A DNA stretch of 14,379 nucleotides from Fidelibacterota bacterium (GCA_002701945.1 NZXJ01000046.1:1-14379), one strand, 5' to 3'. Positions 6,618 to 14,379 are shown, counted from the first letter of the stretch. The notes: a model not told the origin generated them from the sequence alone. Made by a program: numbers and translations.

Positions 6618-6998
6618 ATGGCAAAGAAATCACCCTATAAAGGAAATAAAGCCAAAGTAGAAACTTTGGTTAGAAAAATGATAAAAGATAATATGTATGA
6701 CCCTAATGATGAAGAATTATGGTTAATTAATGAATATGATCGTTTCTCATTTTATTCTAAGCCGTTATTAAAAAGTTTTGAAAAATATTATGATAAAGTT
6801 TGGGAAGAATTAAAACAACTTAGACGTATGGATGCAGAAGTTCTTGAGGATCTAGTTGGAAATCCTAATATTTACCTACTTGATCTTCTTATTGAGCCAT
6901 TTACAGAATATATTAGAAAAAAGAAAGAATCGAAATCCATGCTAATGCTACAGAAACTTAATATAGTTTTTGTAGATGATCGGTTGATTCTCAATTAA
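6618..6998 (+). CDS. Conserved-looking protein of unknown function, 126 residues
   Basis: I do not recognise this protein. It is short, highly charged and predicted mainly helical. It has a basic N-terminus (MAKKSPYKGNKAKVETLVRK), aromatic and acidic stretches in the middle (EELWLINEYDRFSFYSK, FEKYYDKVWEELKQL), then an acidic LEDLVGNPNIYLLDLL and a basic EYIRKKKESK. No signal peptide, transmembrane span, Cys or zinc-type motif is present, so it is likely cytoplasmic. An in-frame TAG at 6591 limits the start; ATG 6618 has a weak TTTAGG 9 nt upstream. It sits 10 nt before the cupin gene and so probably shares its transcript. Codon choice matches the neighbours and the frame is uninterrupted, which supports a real gene. 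Confidence 0.65.
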   Translation: MAKKSPYKGNKAKVETLVRKMIKDNMYDPNDEELWLINEYDRFSFYSKPLLKSFEKYYDKVWEELKQLRRMDAEVLEDLVGNPNIYLLDLLIEPFTEYIRKKKESKSMLMLQKLNIVFVDDRLILN

Positions 6999-7008
6999 TC
7001 ATAGTAAT

Positions 7009-7485
7009 ATGCCAGGTTATAAAAAAACAAACCTGGATCTTGAAAATCCTCCTAATTGGTTAACTTTTTTAAAGGATAAAATTGGGCTTAGTGCTATGGG
7101 CTTAACTGTTACCCGACTTCCAGCTGGTAAAGGATATACCTTCATGCATCAACATAAAGAGCAAGAAGAAGTTTATATGGTAATTAATGGAAATGGCATC
7201 ATTCATATTGATGGTGAGGATATTCCAATATCAAAAGGAGATTTTATCAACGTATACCCTCAGAGCAAAAGGGCATTAAAGGCTGATGAAGACTCTGATT
7301 TAATATTTATATGCGCTGGAGCAATTAAGAGTAATAAATATTCTAATAAACAAAGCTCAAGAGCATTAATTGATGATGGTATTCCTGATTTTGACAACTT
7401 ACCTCCATGGTATAGAGGTAGTGAAAAAATAATGGAATTAAATAAACGTTTAAAAAATGAGCGTAAGGAAAAAAAGAAAAAATGA
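7009..7485 (+). CDS. Single-domain cupin protein (cupin_2 type)
   Basis: The 158 residues hold one cupin barrel. Motif 1 is exact: Gly42, His47, His49, Glu54 and Gly61 (GYTFMHQHKEQEEVYMVING). Motif 2 is recognisable as DGEDIPISKGDFINVYP (68-84), but the usual metal-ligand His after the Pro is absent: the sequence runs PQSKRAL, with Lys87/Arg88 where His would be. I recall cupin groups with a similar 'P..xRA' ending, so this may be a family trait. The protein could bind metal with three ligands or act as a non-catalytic sensor or binding protein. The tail (about 130-158) is charged and ends in a Lys-rich KERKEKKKK-like stretch. No signal peptide. Its stop overlaps the acylase start as ATGA (7482-7485), which suggests coupled synthesis. 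Confidence 0.85.
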   Translation: MPGYKKTNLDLENPPNWLTFLKDKIGLSAMGLTVTRLPAGKGYTFMHQHKEQEEVYMVINGNGIIHIDGEDIPISKGDFINVYPQSKRALKADEDSDLIFICAGAIKSNKYSNKQSSRALIDDGIPDFDNLPPWYRGSEKIMELNKRLKNERKEKKKK

Positions 7486-9593
7486 GAAGATTTAGTATAT
7501 TAATTATTGTTTTGTTTTCAATAATAGTTGCAGATGATATGACACTTGTAGCTCCAGATGGTTCAGTTATTTTTATACATCGTGATGATTTTGGCGTGCC
7601 TCATATAGTTGCAGATAATGATTATGCTGTTTCATATGGACAAGGTTTTGCTGAAGCACAAGATCGTCTTTATCAAATGGATTTAAATAGGAGAGGAGCC
7701 CTTGGTAGGTTAAGTGAATGGTTTGGTGATCAGATGATGAATTTTGATAAAGATATCCGTCGTTTAGGATATACTAGATTAGAGTATGATGAAATGTTTT
7801 CAGAATTAGATATCGAAGTGCAAGAATTAATTATAGCATATGTTGAAGGTATAAATACATATGCTGATTCAATGTCAGTGAATCCCTCTAAATATAAACC
7901 TATAGAATATCTTACAACACAATTTGAACCCTGGGAAGTACATCATTCATTAGCCTTTGCAGTATATTTTGTAAGGTTATTTGGCATGTTTGGAGGTGAA
8001 GAATTGATACGACTTACAGAATTACAAGATAATGGTTGGAATTGGTTTAATCAGAATAGGCCTGTAAATGATAGCACATGCACTACCACATTAATGGATG
8101 ATGGAAGGGCGATTAACCGTAATTGGACTTATTCTGGTATGGTTATACCAGATCATATTGCGGAGGAAGTTGAATTACACAGGCAGGAAATAAGGCAAAT
8201 TGCTGAGGAGAATGGCTTAATATTTAAACTGGGCAGTTTTTCCGCTGCAATAGGCTCATCTAAGTCTTCAACTGGCAATTCTATGATTCTTGGCTGTCCT
8301 CAAATGGGAGGTCCGAATTATGATGAGACATCCAGGACAATGGAGGTAGAAATTCAATCTCCAGATTTACATGTTGGAGGATTAAGCATACCAGGTTTCC
8401 CAGGGGTTGTGATAGGACATTCAAACTATATGGGATGGACTAATACTAGCGGTGTTAGCGATAATGTTGATGTATATATAGATTCTACTCAAAGCCAAAA
8501 TTTTGAAGATGGTTATTGGCATAATGGAGAATGGCTAGACTTTGAAGTAATAACAGATACAATATATAGTTTTTTTGGATATGAAATTTTTACACATTAT
8601 AGAACTATTCACGGCCCAGTTTTCTCTGCTTATTTGCCTTCTAATCAAGTCTATTCTTATAAAATGACATTTTGGAAAAAAGAGATTGAGAGCACAAATT
8701 ATCTTTACAATGCAATGAAAGCTACTAATATGGAAGAATTCCAAGATGCAATAAAACTTGCACCAATGTCATTTAATTATATTGTAATTGATCGGGATGG
8801 GAACATTGGATATTGGCATGGAGGCTTACATCAGGATCGTAGTGATGGAATACATCCATATTTACCCCATAAAGGAGATGGGTCAGAAGAGTGGGGTGGT
8901 TTCATAGATTTTGAAGACCTTCCACAAGGTGATAACTCTTCAATAGGATATTTTGCAAATTATAATAATAAGCCAGTTGCCTGGTGGAACAATGGCGATC
9001 TAGGTCCTTGGATAAATGGAGTATCTCTGTGCGATCGTAATAATTTAATTACAGATTATATTGCATCTCATAATTTAATGAGTCTTGATGATGTAAAGAA
9101 TATTCCATATGCTATAAATGATCATGGAACCTATCAATACGCTCTTGAGTTAAGTGAAAGCGAGATTATTGATTACAATATTAATCCACCAGGACAAAGT
9201 GGATTTATAAATATGGTTGGAGTATATAGTGATCATACATATGACCAGTGGCCACTACATGAACAATGGGAATATAAAGATCAGCTATATGGTGAAACTA
9301 TAGTAAGTGTTGATAAGGAAACACTTCCGGAATTCTTTTCGATAAGTGATGCTTATCCAAATCCTTTTAATCCAATAACAAATATTATTTTAACATTAAA
9401 TCATAGTACAAAAGTCAAAGTAGAAATAATTGATATGAATGGCAAGACTGTCGATACATTAATTGATAGTAAACTTATACAAGGGAAGCATAAAATTACT
9501 TGGTTGTCAGACTCTCATTCTAGTGGAATATATTTTATTAGAATTAATACCTCAAATCTGATTGAGACAAAGAAACTTTTGTTACTTAAATAA
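7482..9593 (+). CDS. Penicillin-acylase-family (S45) Ntn hydrolase with T9SS type-A sorting domain
   Basis: The 703-residue precursor has a signal peptide (about 1-17) and an alpha-chain region with DDFGVPHIVADND and GQGFAEAQDRLYQMDLNRR, classic for the family. The Gly251-Ser252 junction matches the processing site, so Ser252 is the predicted N-terminal nucleophile. Its beta chain aligns without gaps to E. coli penicillin G acylase around ..GSSKSSTGNSMILGCPQMG and PGVVIGHSNYMGWTNTSG. Later landmarks are NYNNKP (493-498, oxyanion Asn) and CDRNN (Arg519), then PPGQSGF (569-575) and HTYDQWPL. Members cleave amides (beta-lactam side chains, acyl-homoserine lactones, other N-acyl compounds); the substrate here is unknown. 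The helical stretch between Arg519 and PGQSG is far shorter than in E. coli. The T9SS tail (about 616-703, AYPNPFNP...KKLLLLK) predicts export to the cell surface or medium. Confidence 0.92.
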   Translation: MRRFSILIIVLFSIIVADDMTLVAPDGSVIFIHRDDFGVPHIVADNDYAVSYGQGFAEAQDRLYQMDLNRRGALGRLSEWFGDQMMNFDKDIRRLGYTRLEYDEMFSELDIEVQELIIAYVEGINTYADSMSVNPSKYKPIEYLTTQFEPWEVHHSLAFAVYFVRLFGMFGGEELIRLTELQDNGWNWFNQNRPVNDSTCTTTLMDDGRAINRNWTYSGMVIPDHIAEEVELHRQEIRQIAEENGLIFKLGSFSAAIGSSKSSTGNSMILGCPQMGGPNYDETSRTMEVEIQSPDLHVGGLSIPGFPGVVIGHSNYMGWTNTSGVSDNVDVYIDSTQSQNFEDGYWHNGEWLDFEVITDTIYSFFGYEIFTHYRTIHGPVFSAYLPSNQVYSYKMTFWKKEIESTNYLYNAMKATNMEEFQDAIKLAPMSFNYIVIDRDGNIGYWHGGLHQDRSDGIHPYLPHKGDGSEEWGGFIDFEDLPQGDNSSIGYFANYNNKPVAWWNNGDLGPWINGVSLCDRNNLITDYIASHNLMSLDDVKNIPYAINDHGTYQYALELSESEIIDYNINPPGQSGFINMVGVYSDHTYDQWPLHEQWEYKDQLYGETIVSVDKETLPEFFSISDAYPNPFNPITNIILTLNHSTKVKVEIIDMNGKTVDTLIDSKLIQGKHKITWLSDSHSSGIYFIRINTSNLIETKKLLLLK

Positions 9594-9613
9594 AAGAGTT
9601 TTTAATAATTATA

Positions 9614-10705
9614 TCAGGGATTATTAGAATCATCTCTTATTAGATAAATAAGAAATGATTTAGAAGCAGAACTTGAAACGAGCCCGTATCCATTAACAAT
9701 ATTTGAATTAGGCATCACAAATTGATTGAATTCTGGGAGTCCTTGGAAATAATTGAAAGTTGCATCATCTGTTGCTTGAAAAGTAATTAGTTGTAATCCG
9801 TAATAATCATAAAATAACCACGTCATGCTTACAGGTGAAGTTTCTACATTCCATGGCCAAGGATTATATCTAAATGGGGTGTTCTTTTTCCATCCTAGAT
9901 CTGCATTTGATCCCCGAGGGTAAGTTTCTTTCCATAGTTCATACACATCCTTATATGTAGTATCATAAATCAAATTAATAAAACAACTATCACGTAAGCC
10001 ATTTTGATTCCAATCATCAAAATATTCATCGGTGTTCCAAATACCATCATTATTGGTATCTGTATAAGGTTCAAGATCAACCGAGTCCGCTTCTAATGCA
10101 AATGTCATAATACGTACAGTTTGATAGTCTTCTTCATTAAAATTAATCTTAAATAGAGGGTAGCTTGCAAAACTCTCAGTAAAACATTCTCCCTGTTGGA
10201 GCGTTAAAGTATCAATTGCACCAGTTATTGGAGGGAATGACCACGGATCGTAATTATTAATATTTACTTCAGGAACATTATAGTTATTATCTTTGCAGTT
10301 ATAGATAGATTGCGGCTCTGCACTAATCTCCATTTTTTCAGGAATAGTCGTTACTCCAGATACGGTATCGTCACCAACAACAGCTTGTACTTTATAGGTT
10401 TCACCTCCCTTAAAAATATAATTAGAATTTGTGAAGTATCTTCCTGCAGCTCCTGGAATAGGATATAAGTATAAATTTACAGTATCTCCAATTATGTGTA
10501 CTTGTGCATCTTGAATCCATAAATCTTTTGAAGGTATGTTCTCATTCAAGCTTGCAGATTTAGAAACGAAAACAGTATCAATTAGTGGAAAATTGGACCG
10601 GAGATTTGCCCATAATACAATTTTTTCTTCATACGTGACTTGATCATCATTAATAGAACATGAAAATAACATAAAAGCGAAAATTGATAGTATTCTTTTC
10701 ATCAT
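9614..10705 (-). CDS. DUF4249-type lipoprotein, partner of the adjacent TonB-dependent receptor
   Basis: The 363-residue protein starts with a lipoprotein signal (MMKRILSIFAFMLFSC, Cys16). The mature part is beta-rich, with an Ig-like start (IVLWANLRSNFPLIDTVFVSKSAS, AQVHIIGD, GETYKVQAVVGDD) typical of DUF4249 proteins, which usually sit next to TonB receptors in Bacteroidota. At 216-227, DTNNDGIWNTDE fits a canonical EF-hand loop (D1, N3, D5, G6, E12), followed by DWNQNGLRD (231-239). Three Cys (137, 174, 241) follow the lipidated one. Its start overlaps the receptor stop by one base (TAATG on the minus strand) with no SD, so translation is likely coupled. By analogy with SusD it may be a surface lipoprotein that captures the receptor's ligand; direction and ligand are unproven. 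Start could also be the second ATG, one codon on. Confidence 0.75.
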   Translation of the reverse strand: MMKRILSIFAFMLFSCSINDDQVTYEEKIVLWANLRSNFPLIDTVFVSKSASLNENIPSKDLWIQDAQVHIIGDTVNLYLYPIPGAAGRYFTNSNYIFKGGETYKVQAVVGDDTVSGVTTIPEKMEISAEPQSIYNCKDNNYNVPEVNINNYDPWSFPPITGAIDTLTLQQGECFTESFASYPLFKINFNEEDYQTVRIMTFALEADSVDLEPYTDTNNDGIWNTDEYFDDWNQNGLRDSCFINLIYDTTYKDVYELWKETYPRGSNADLGWKKNTPFRYNPWPWNVETSPVSMTWLFYDYYGLQLITFQATDDATFNYFQGLPEFNQFVMPNSNIVNGYGLVSSSASKSFLIYLIRDDSNNP

Positions 10706-13065
10706 TAAAAATATATAGTAAATCCCAAGCTAGGTATTACTGGGAATAGGCTTAAAGCTTTTTCCTGAATACGACCTTCATCTTCTTCATCAACATTTGT
10801 TTCACCTACGTCTGGGAGGCCATTACCATTAGTATCGTGATCTAATTCGACCCAATCTCCATCATCATCTTTTCCGTTACTTACACTTCCTAAGTTATAA
10901 ATATATGTAAATATGTTTTTTTTGTTATAAGTATTTATAATTTGAAAAAAGAAATCTGCATTACGTCCAAAGAATTTTCCATGTCGAACAATTCCAAAAT
11001 CTAATCGATCATATACTGGATATCTTCCACTATTTCTTGTACCAGGTATAGTACTAAAAGTGGAGTTAGGATCTCCAGGTAGTTTTTCAACATAGTATCC
11101 TAGTATAGGTGTAAAGGCTTGTCCAGTCTGCCATGTCCATTTCCAGTTTAATTCCCATTTTTTATTAAATGTATAATTACCTAAAATATTTAAAACATGC
11201 GACCTATCCCAATTAGTATAATATTCTTCTTTGATTCCATTTAATTGGCTTGTCATAATTTTTCTTGCAACAGAATTTGTATACGCGACCCAACCAGTAA
11301 GCTTACCAAATGTCTTTTGAACGAAAAGTTCAATTCCGTATGCATATCCATCAGCAGGTGTAAAAGAATCACTAATTTTATCATCAGAAACGTCTGCATC
11401 AGTTGATGAAGTCAGGTTTTCAAATGTCAACATATTTTGTAATTCTTTATAATAAGCTTCAACCTGAATTTTATAAATGTCATTTATATATTCTTCATAG
11501 CCAATAACAGCTTGTTGTGCCTTTGCTGGATCAACTGAATTATCTACGGCCAACCAATTATCTAATATTGAAGGATTATAATCATCTTGAGCCGTCTGGA
11601 TAAATTGATGATAATTTCCAACTGCGAAATTAATATACCGATCATCCGTAAGCAGAAGTTTTAAACCCATTCTAAGATCAATATATGGAGTATTTGAGTA
11701 TACACTGTAGTAATTATATCTGATGCCTGGTTCAAAAATAAAACTTGAAGAAACTTTCCATTTTAACTTAGTATAAATGCTGGCTTCTATGGGTCGTTCA
11801 CGTATGTAAAAAGATGTATCTTCTAAAAATGTATTTAAATATTTGAAATCAAGTTGCTTTATCTGTATTCCAGAACGCAATTCAGATTTTGAAGATTGAA
11901 AAAGTGTTAAATTTGATGAAAGGGTTTGATCAATAATTTTATTCGCACTTTTTAATCCATCTTCACCACCTAAATTAAAATTGGTAAAAAATTCACTTGA
12001 TGCAGCAAGAAAATTACCTACTAATTTCTCATTAAATACTCTACGAAAAGACATACTGTAAGTGTTATTACCCCAATCTGCAGTTAAACCAAGTGTATTA
12101 AAAATTAAATCATCAATTCCTCTATAAATACTTAATGAAACTCTATCTCGTTCATTTAAATCAGAAAATAAATGTCCTTGAAGATCATAAAAATAATATG
12201 GAGGTATATTTTCTGTTGTTTTTGGAGGTAGAATTTTAGGTAATAAATAATCAAAGTATGTTCTTCGACCAGATAATAACCATGCTCCATTATAAAATGG
12301 CCCTTCGAGTGTAGTTTGCGCAGATAATAATGAAATGCTAGTTTTTCCTTGGAAATAATTACGATTGCCTTCTCTACTTAAAACATTTAATACTGCTGAT
12401 AGTCTTCCTCCATATTCAGCATTATACCCACCTTTAATCAGTTCGGCCTCTTTGACTGCATCTACTATAAAATTTGAAAATATTCCACCAAAGTGCGTTG
12501 GGTTATAAACCGTAATACCATCCAAAAGAATAAGGTTTTGATCTGTATTTCCGCCTCGAATTACTAGACCTGTACTGGCCTCATTATTTGTTAAAACTCC
12601 AGGTAGCGCTTGAATAGTACGAAAAATATCTGGTTCTGCTAAAGATGGAGCTGATTTAATTACTCTTGGGGATAAGTTTACTCTACTGGGTTGAATATTG
12701 TTTTTTCGTTGTAGTTTTTCTGCAGATACTTCAACCTCATTAATCTCAAGTGCTTCTATAATTAATGATAAATCCAATTTAATTGTTTCATTTTCAACGA
12801 TATTAATTTCTTGTTTCAAGGTAGTATAACCTATATATGAAACGATTAATTTATAATTACCTGGTAAAATATTTTGTAGAACATAATAACCATTTCTATC
12901 TGTTGACATTCCATTACCTGTTTCCTGAATGAAAACATTTGCACCAATTAATGCTTCTCCATTTTCTTGATCAGTTATGAATCCTGAGATACTATTATTT
13001 TGAGCATAAAGCAATCCGCTAATTAGGATAAAGATCAAACTTTTAATCATTTTTGAAGTTGTCAT
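10705..13065 (-). CDS. TonB-dependent outer-membrane receptor with carboxypeptidase-like N-terminal domain
   Basis: The 786-residue protein has a signal peptide (residues 1-21, ...LISGLLYA), then a CarboxypepD_reg-like domain (about 25-105; SGFITDQENGEALIGANV, STDRNGYYVLQNILPGNY). The plug domain follows (about 130-235; RTIQALPGVL, GLVIRGGNTDQNLILLDGI, GGYNAEYGGRLSAVLNV). The rest is a beta-barrel rich in aromatic strands, ending LGFTIYF with the terminal Phe expected for Bam-assembled barrels. It should take up a bulky ligand using TonB-ExbBD energy. At about 786 residues it is shorter than SusC-type receptors (near 1000) and is paired with a DUF4249 lipoprotein instead of SusD. Near the C-terminus (733-764) is a very acidic loop with an EF-hand-like DTNGNGLPDVGE (744-755). 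The start may also be Met6; no strong SD is seen. The ligand cannot be predicted. Confidence 0.95.
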   Translation of the reverse strand: MTTSKMIKSLIFILISGLLYAQNNSISGFITDQENGEALIGANVFIQETGNGMSTDRNGYYVLQNILPGNYKLIVSYIGYTTLKQEINIVENETIKLDLSLIIEALEINEVEVSAEKLQRKNNIQPSRVNLSPRVIKSAPSLAEPDIFRTIQALPGVLTNNEASTGLVIRGGNTDQNLILLDGITVYNPTHFGGIFSNFIVDAVKEAELIKGGYNAEYGGRLSAVLNVLSREGNRNYFQGKTSISLLSAQTTLEGPFYNGAWLLSGRRTYFDYLLPKILPPKTTENIPPYYFYDLQGHLFSDLNERDRVSLSIYRGIDDLIFNTLGLTADWGNNTYSMSFRRVFNEKLVGNFLAASSEFFTNFNLGGEDGLKSANKIIDQTLSSNLTLFQSSKSELRSGIQIKQLDFKYLNTFLEDTSFYIRERPIEASIYTKLKWKVSSSFIFEPGIRYNYYSVYSNTPYIDLRMGLKLLLTDDRYINFAVGNYHQFIQTAQDDYNPSILDNWLAVDNSVDPAKAQQAVIGYEEYINDIYKIQVEAYYKELQNMLTFENLTSSTDADVSDDKISDSFTPADGYAYGIELFVQKTFGKLTGWVAYTNSVARKIMTSQLNGIKEEYYTNWDRSHVLNILGNYTFNKKWELNWKWTWQTGQAFTPILGYYVEKLPGDPNSTFSTIPGTRNSGRYPVYDRLDFGIVRHGKFFGRNADFFFQIINTYNKKNIFTYIYNLGSVSNGKDDDGDWVELDHDTNGNGLPDVGETNVDEEDEGRIQEKALSLFPVIPSLGFTIYF

Positions 13066-13102
13066 AACTAATTGATTTCTTTCTTAATTTTAAAAAATAA
13101 TG

Positions 13103-14029
13103 CTAATTAGCTGATAAGTAGGATAAACTTTCAACAGAAAACTCTGTTGGTTGAATTTTAAATTCATCAAATGTAGAACTTGAATCACAAGTATTTCCTT
13201 CCAATAACATTGTTAATTGATCCTTTGTTATTGGAAAGAATGGTAGCCATTCAAGTAGAGTTGCTGCAAGTTTGATTGGCTCTACAGGGGCAGGTATCTT
13301 CCATTTATTTTTCGAGGATGCATTTGAGATGGTATCTATTATTTCTATCCAATTATAAGATTGCGGACCACCTAAATTATAAATCTTACCAAATGTATTT
13401 TTCATATCTATACTTTGAACGAAAAATTTAGCAACATCTGAGATATGAATAGGAGACATTGAAAATTTTCCTGCATTTTTTATATTTATTCCACTGAAAA
13501 ATAGTGGAGCTGGCAAAGGCAGACTAAGCATATCATCACGTAATTGAGTGCAAAATTCAATCTTTCCTTTCGGATTTCCATAAATTAGAGATGGTCGGAA
13601 GATTGTCCAATCTAGTGTTGAGTTTTTAAGATATTGATCTGCTAAAAATTTTGTAGATTGATATTCTGTACCCTCGTATTTGACACCATTAGCGCTCATT
13701 AAGATAAAACGTTTGACACCTAATTCAGTAGCTGTATCAATGCAAAGCTTGGCTCCTTCAAAATGTGTATTTTCAAATGTAATTCCTTTTCTGGGATATT
13801 GTCTGATCAGTCCAATATTATAAATAACTGCGTCTGCACCTTTGATTGTATCTTCAATTATTTCTTTATTGGAAACATCACCAATATTTATTGTGCATTC
13901 ATTTGAATTAGTTATTTTATTTTCAGAACCTGACCTTACAAGAAGTACAGGTTTATGCTTATTGTTTAACAGCTCTTCCGTAAGGTAGCTTCCTACGAAT
14001 CCAGTTCCGCCAAATAATGCAACTTTCAT
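13103..14029 (-). CDS. Atypical short-chain dehydrogenase, NDUFA9/NmrA-like NAD(P)-binding protein
   Basis: The 308-residue protein begins with a Rossmann fold: MKVALFGGTGFVGSYL, in which Gly7, Gly10 and Gly13 form the GxxGxxG nucleotide-binding motif. NIGDVS (48-53), ADAVIYNIG (65-73) and FILMSANGVK (108-117) are typical of extended atypical SDRs. Tyr123 and Lys127 in YQSTK supply a YxxxK pair, and TIFRPSLIYGNPKGK (142-156) follows. Many relatives are annotated 'complex I NDUFA9 subunit family' or NAD-dependent epimerase; several bind the cofactor without a known reaction, so I call no substrate. GGAGA (14041-14037) sits 7 nt before the ATG and supports the start. It follows the SRPBCC gene by 23 nt and precedes the TonB receptor gene by 37 nt on the same strand. 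Confidence 0.88.
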   Translation of the reverse strand: MKVALFGGTGFVGSYLTEELLNNKHKPVLLVRSGSENKITNSNECTINIGDVSNKEIIEDTIKGADAVIYNIGLIRQYPRKGITFENTHFEGAKLCIDTATELGVKRFILMSANGVKYEGTEYQSTKFLADQYLKNSTLDWTIFRPSLIYGNPKGKIEFCTQLRDDMLSLPLPAPLFFSGINIKNAGKFSMSPIHISDVAKFFVQSIDMKNTFGKIYNLGGPQSYNWIEIIDTISNASSKNKWKIPAPVEPIKLAATLLEWLPFFPITKDQLTMLLEGNTCDSSSTFDEFKIQPTEFSVESLSYLSAN

Positions 14030-14052
14030 AATTATTTCTCCGTTATTGAAAC

Positions 14053-14379
14053 TTAAGTATATGATTTGAAATCATTATTTTCAAAAAGTTTATCAATTAC
14101 TTTTTTGCGATGAACAAAAATATTTTCTAAATCTTTTCTTATCCAAAGATAATTAAGTATTCGCCCTAAAATACCAAAAGGAATTGAGTAAACTACTTTA
14201 TCTTTTATCTCAACTCCACCTTCAACCTTATGAAAAGTATGTGTATGATGCCACATATTATATGGTCCCTTTATTTGTTGATCTATAAACATATTAGGCG
14301 GATTATAATCTGTGATCAACGTACGCCAGTGAATAGGAATTCCTAAAAGATATATTTGATAATCTATAATACGACCAGG
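14053..14379 (-). CDS. SRPBCC-fold (polyketide cyclase / START-like) protein, N-terminal part off window
   Basis: The frame stays open from the TAA at 14053 to the right window edge, giving 108 visible residues. The visible part reads GRIIDYQIYLLGIPIHWRTLI, then DYNPPNMFIDQQIKGPYNMW, HHTHTFHKVEGGVEIKDKVVY and a C-terminal helix DLENIFVHRKKVIDKLF. This succession (W-R-T-x-I, P-P-x-x-F-x-D-x-Q, G-P-Y-x-x-W-x-H-x-H-x-F, D-x-V-x-Y) is characteristic of a bacterial SRPBCC family sometimes labelled cell-division inhibitor-like; the fold binds hydrophobic ligands. The TTG at 14319 is not the start because the conserved W-R-T segment lies upstream of it. SRPBCC proteins are often next to or fused with SDR/epimerase proteins, and here an SDR gene follows 23 nt downstream, so they may act together. 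Confidence 0.85.
   Translation of the reverse strand, partial: PGRIIDYQIYLLGIPIHWRTLITDYNPPNMFIDQQIKGPYNMWHHTHTFHKVEGGVEIKDKVVYSIPFGILGRILNYLWIRKDLENIFVHRKKVIDKLFENNDFKSYT

Noticed and set aside
9573-9601. Weak hairpin (CTTTT...AAAAG) with trailing T's at the convergent 9593/9614 junction
   Set aside because: Only A/T-rich pairs with one G-C and a mismatch or bulge; it overlaps the acylase stop. Too weak to call a terminator.
14317-14319. TTG as the start of the rightmost minus-strand gene
   Set aside because: The upstream in-frame codons encode the conserved IDY...LLGIPIHWRT part of the SRPBCC family and no stop occurs before the window edge.

Overview
This 14.4 kb window looks like a low-GC genome fragment from the Fibrobacterota-Chlorobiota-Bacteroidota side of bacteria. 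Candidatus Marinimicrobia (SAR406) or a close relative is my best guess. The reasons are two secreted proteins ending in type IX secretion (T9SS) type-A sorting domains with the 'YPNPFNP' hallmark, a TonB-dependent receptor with a carboxypeptidase-like N-terminal domain paired with a DUF4249 lipoprotein, AT-rich intergenic DNA and very tight gene packing. The assignment is an inference from protein style; the window holds no rRNA or tRNA gene.

Left part, 1-4194, plus strand: the 3' end of a large secreted protein (lamin-tail domain plus T9SS tail, probably CotH-type) is followed by a DUF962/Mpo1-like membrane protein, a YaaA peroxide-stress protein, a GlpE-type rhodanese translationally coupled (ATGA) to a DCC-family thiol oxidoreductase-like protein, and an exported epoxide-hydrolase-like alpha/beta hydrolase with a TTG start. 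A GC-cored, A/T-flanked hairpin at 4193-4221 ends this run and serves both strands.

Middle, 4235-9593: a minus-strand lipoprotein with repeated L(S/T)xxQ motifs and His clusters (Spy/CpxP-like) is divergent from a small predicted outer-membrane barrel protein, with a perfect 6-2-6 inverted repeat between them. Then come a caffeoyl-CoA-type O-methyltransferase, a 126-residue unknown protein, a one-domain cupin, and a penicillin-acylase-family Ntn hydrolase with a T9SS tail. The cupin and acylase genes overlap by ATGA. The acylase keeps its catalytic landmarks but lacks most of the helical segment that E. coli penicillin G acylase has in its beta chain.

Right part, 9614-14379, all minus strand: an SRPBCC-fold protein cut by the window edge, an NDUFA9/NmrA-like atypical SDR, a TonB-dependent receptor and a DUF4249 lipoprotein follow one another with gaps of 23 and 37 nt and one 1-nt overlap, so they could be one transcript. 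Receptor and lipoprotein both carry EF-hand-like Asp/Asn loops, which suggests a calcium-stabilised receptor-lipoprotein uptake pair.

No insertion sequence, CRISPR array, phage gene or RNA gene is visible. The most interesting points are the compact secreted acylase with its coupled cupin, the EF-hand-like loops shared by receptor and partner lipoprotein, and the multi-motif Spy/CpxP-like lipoprotein opposite a barrel protein.
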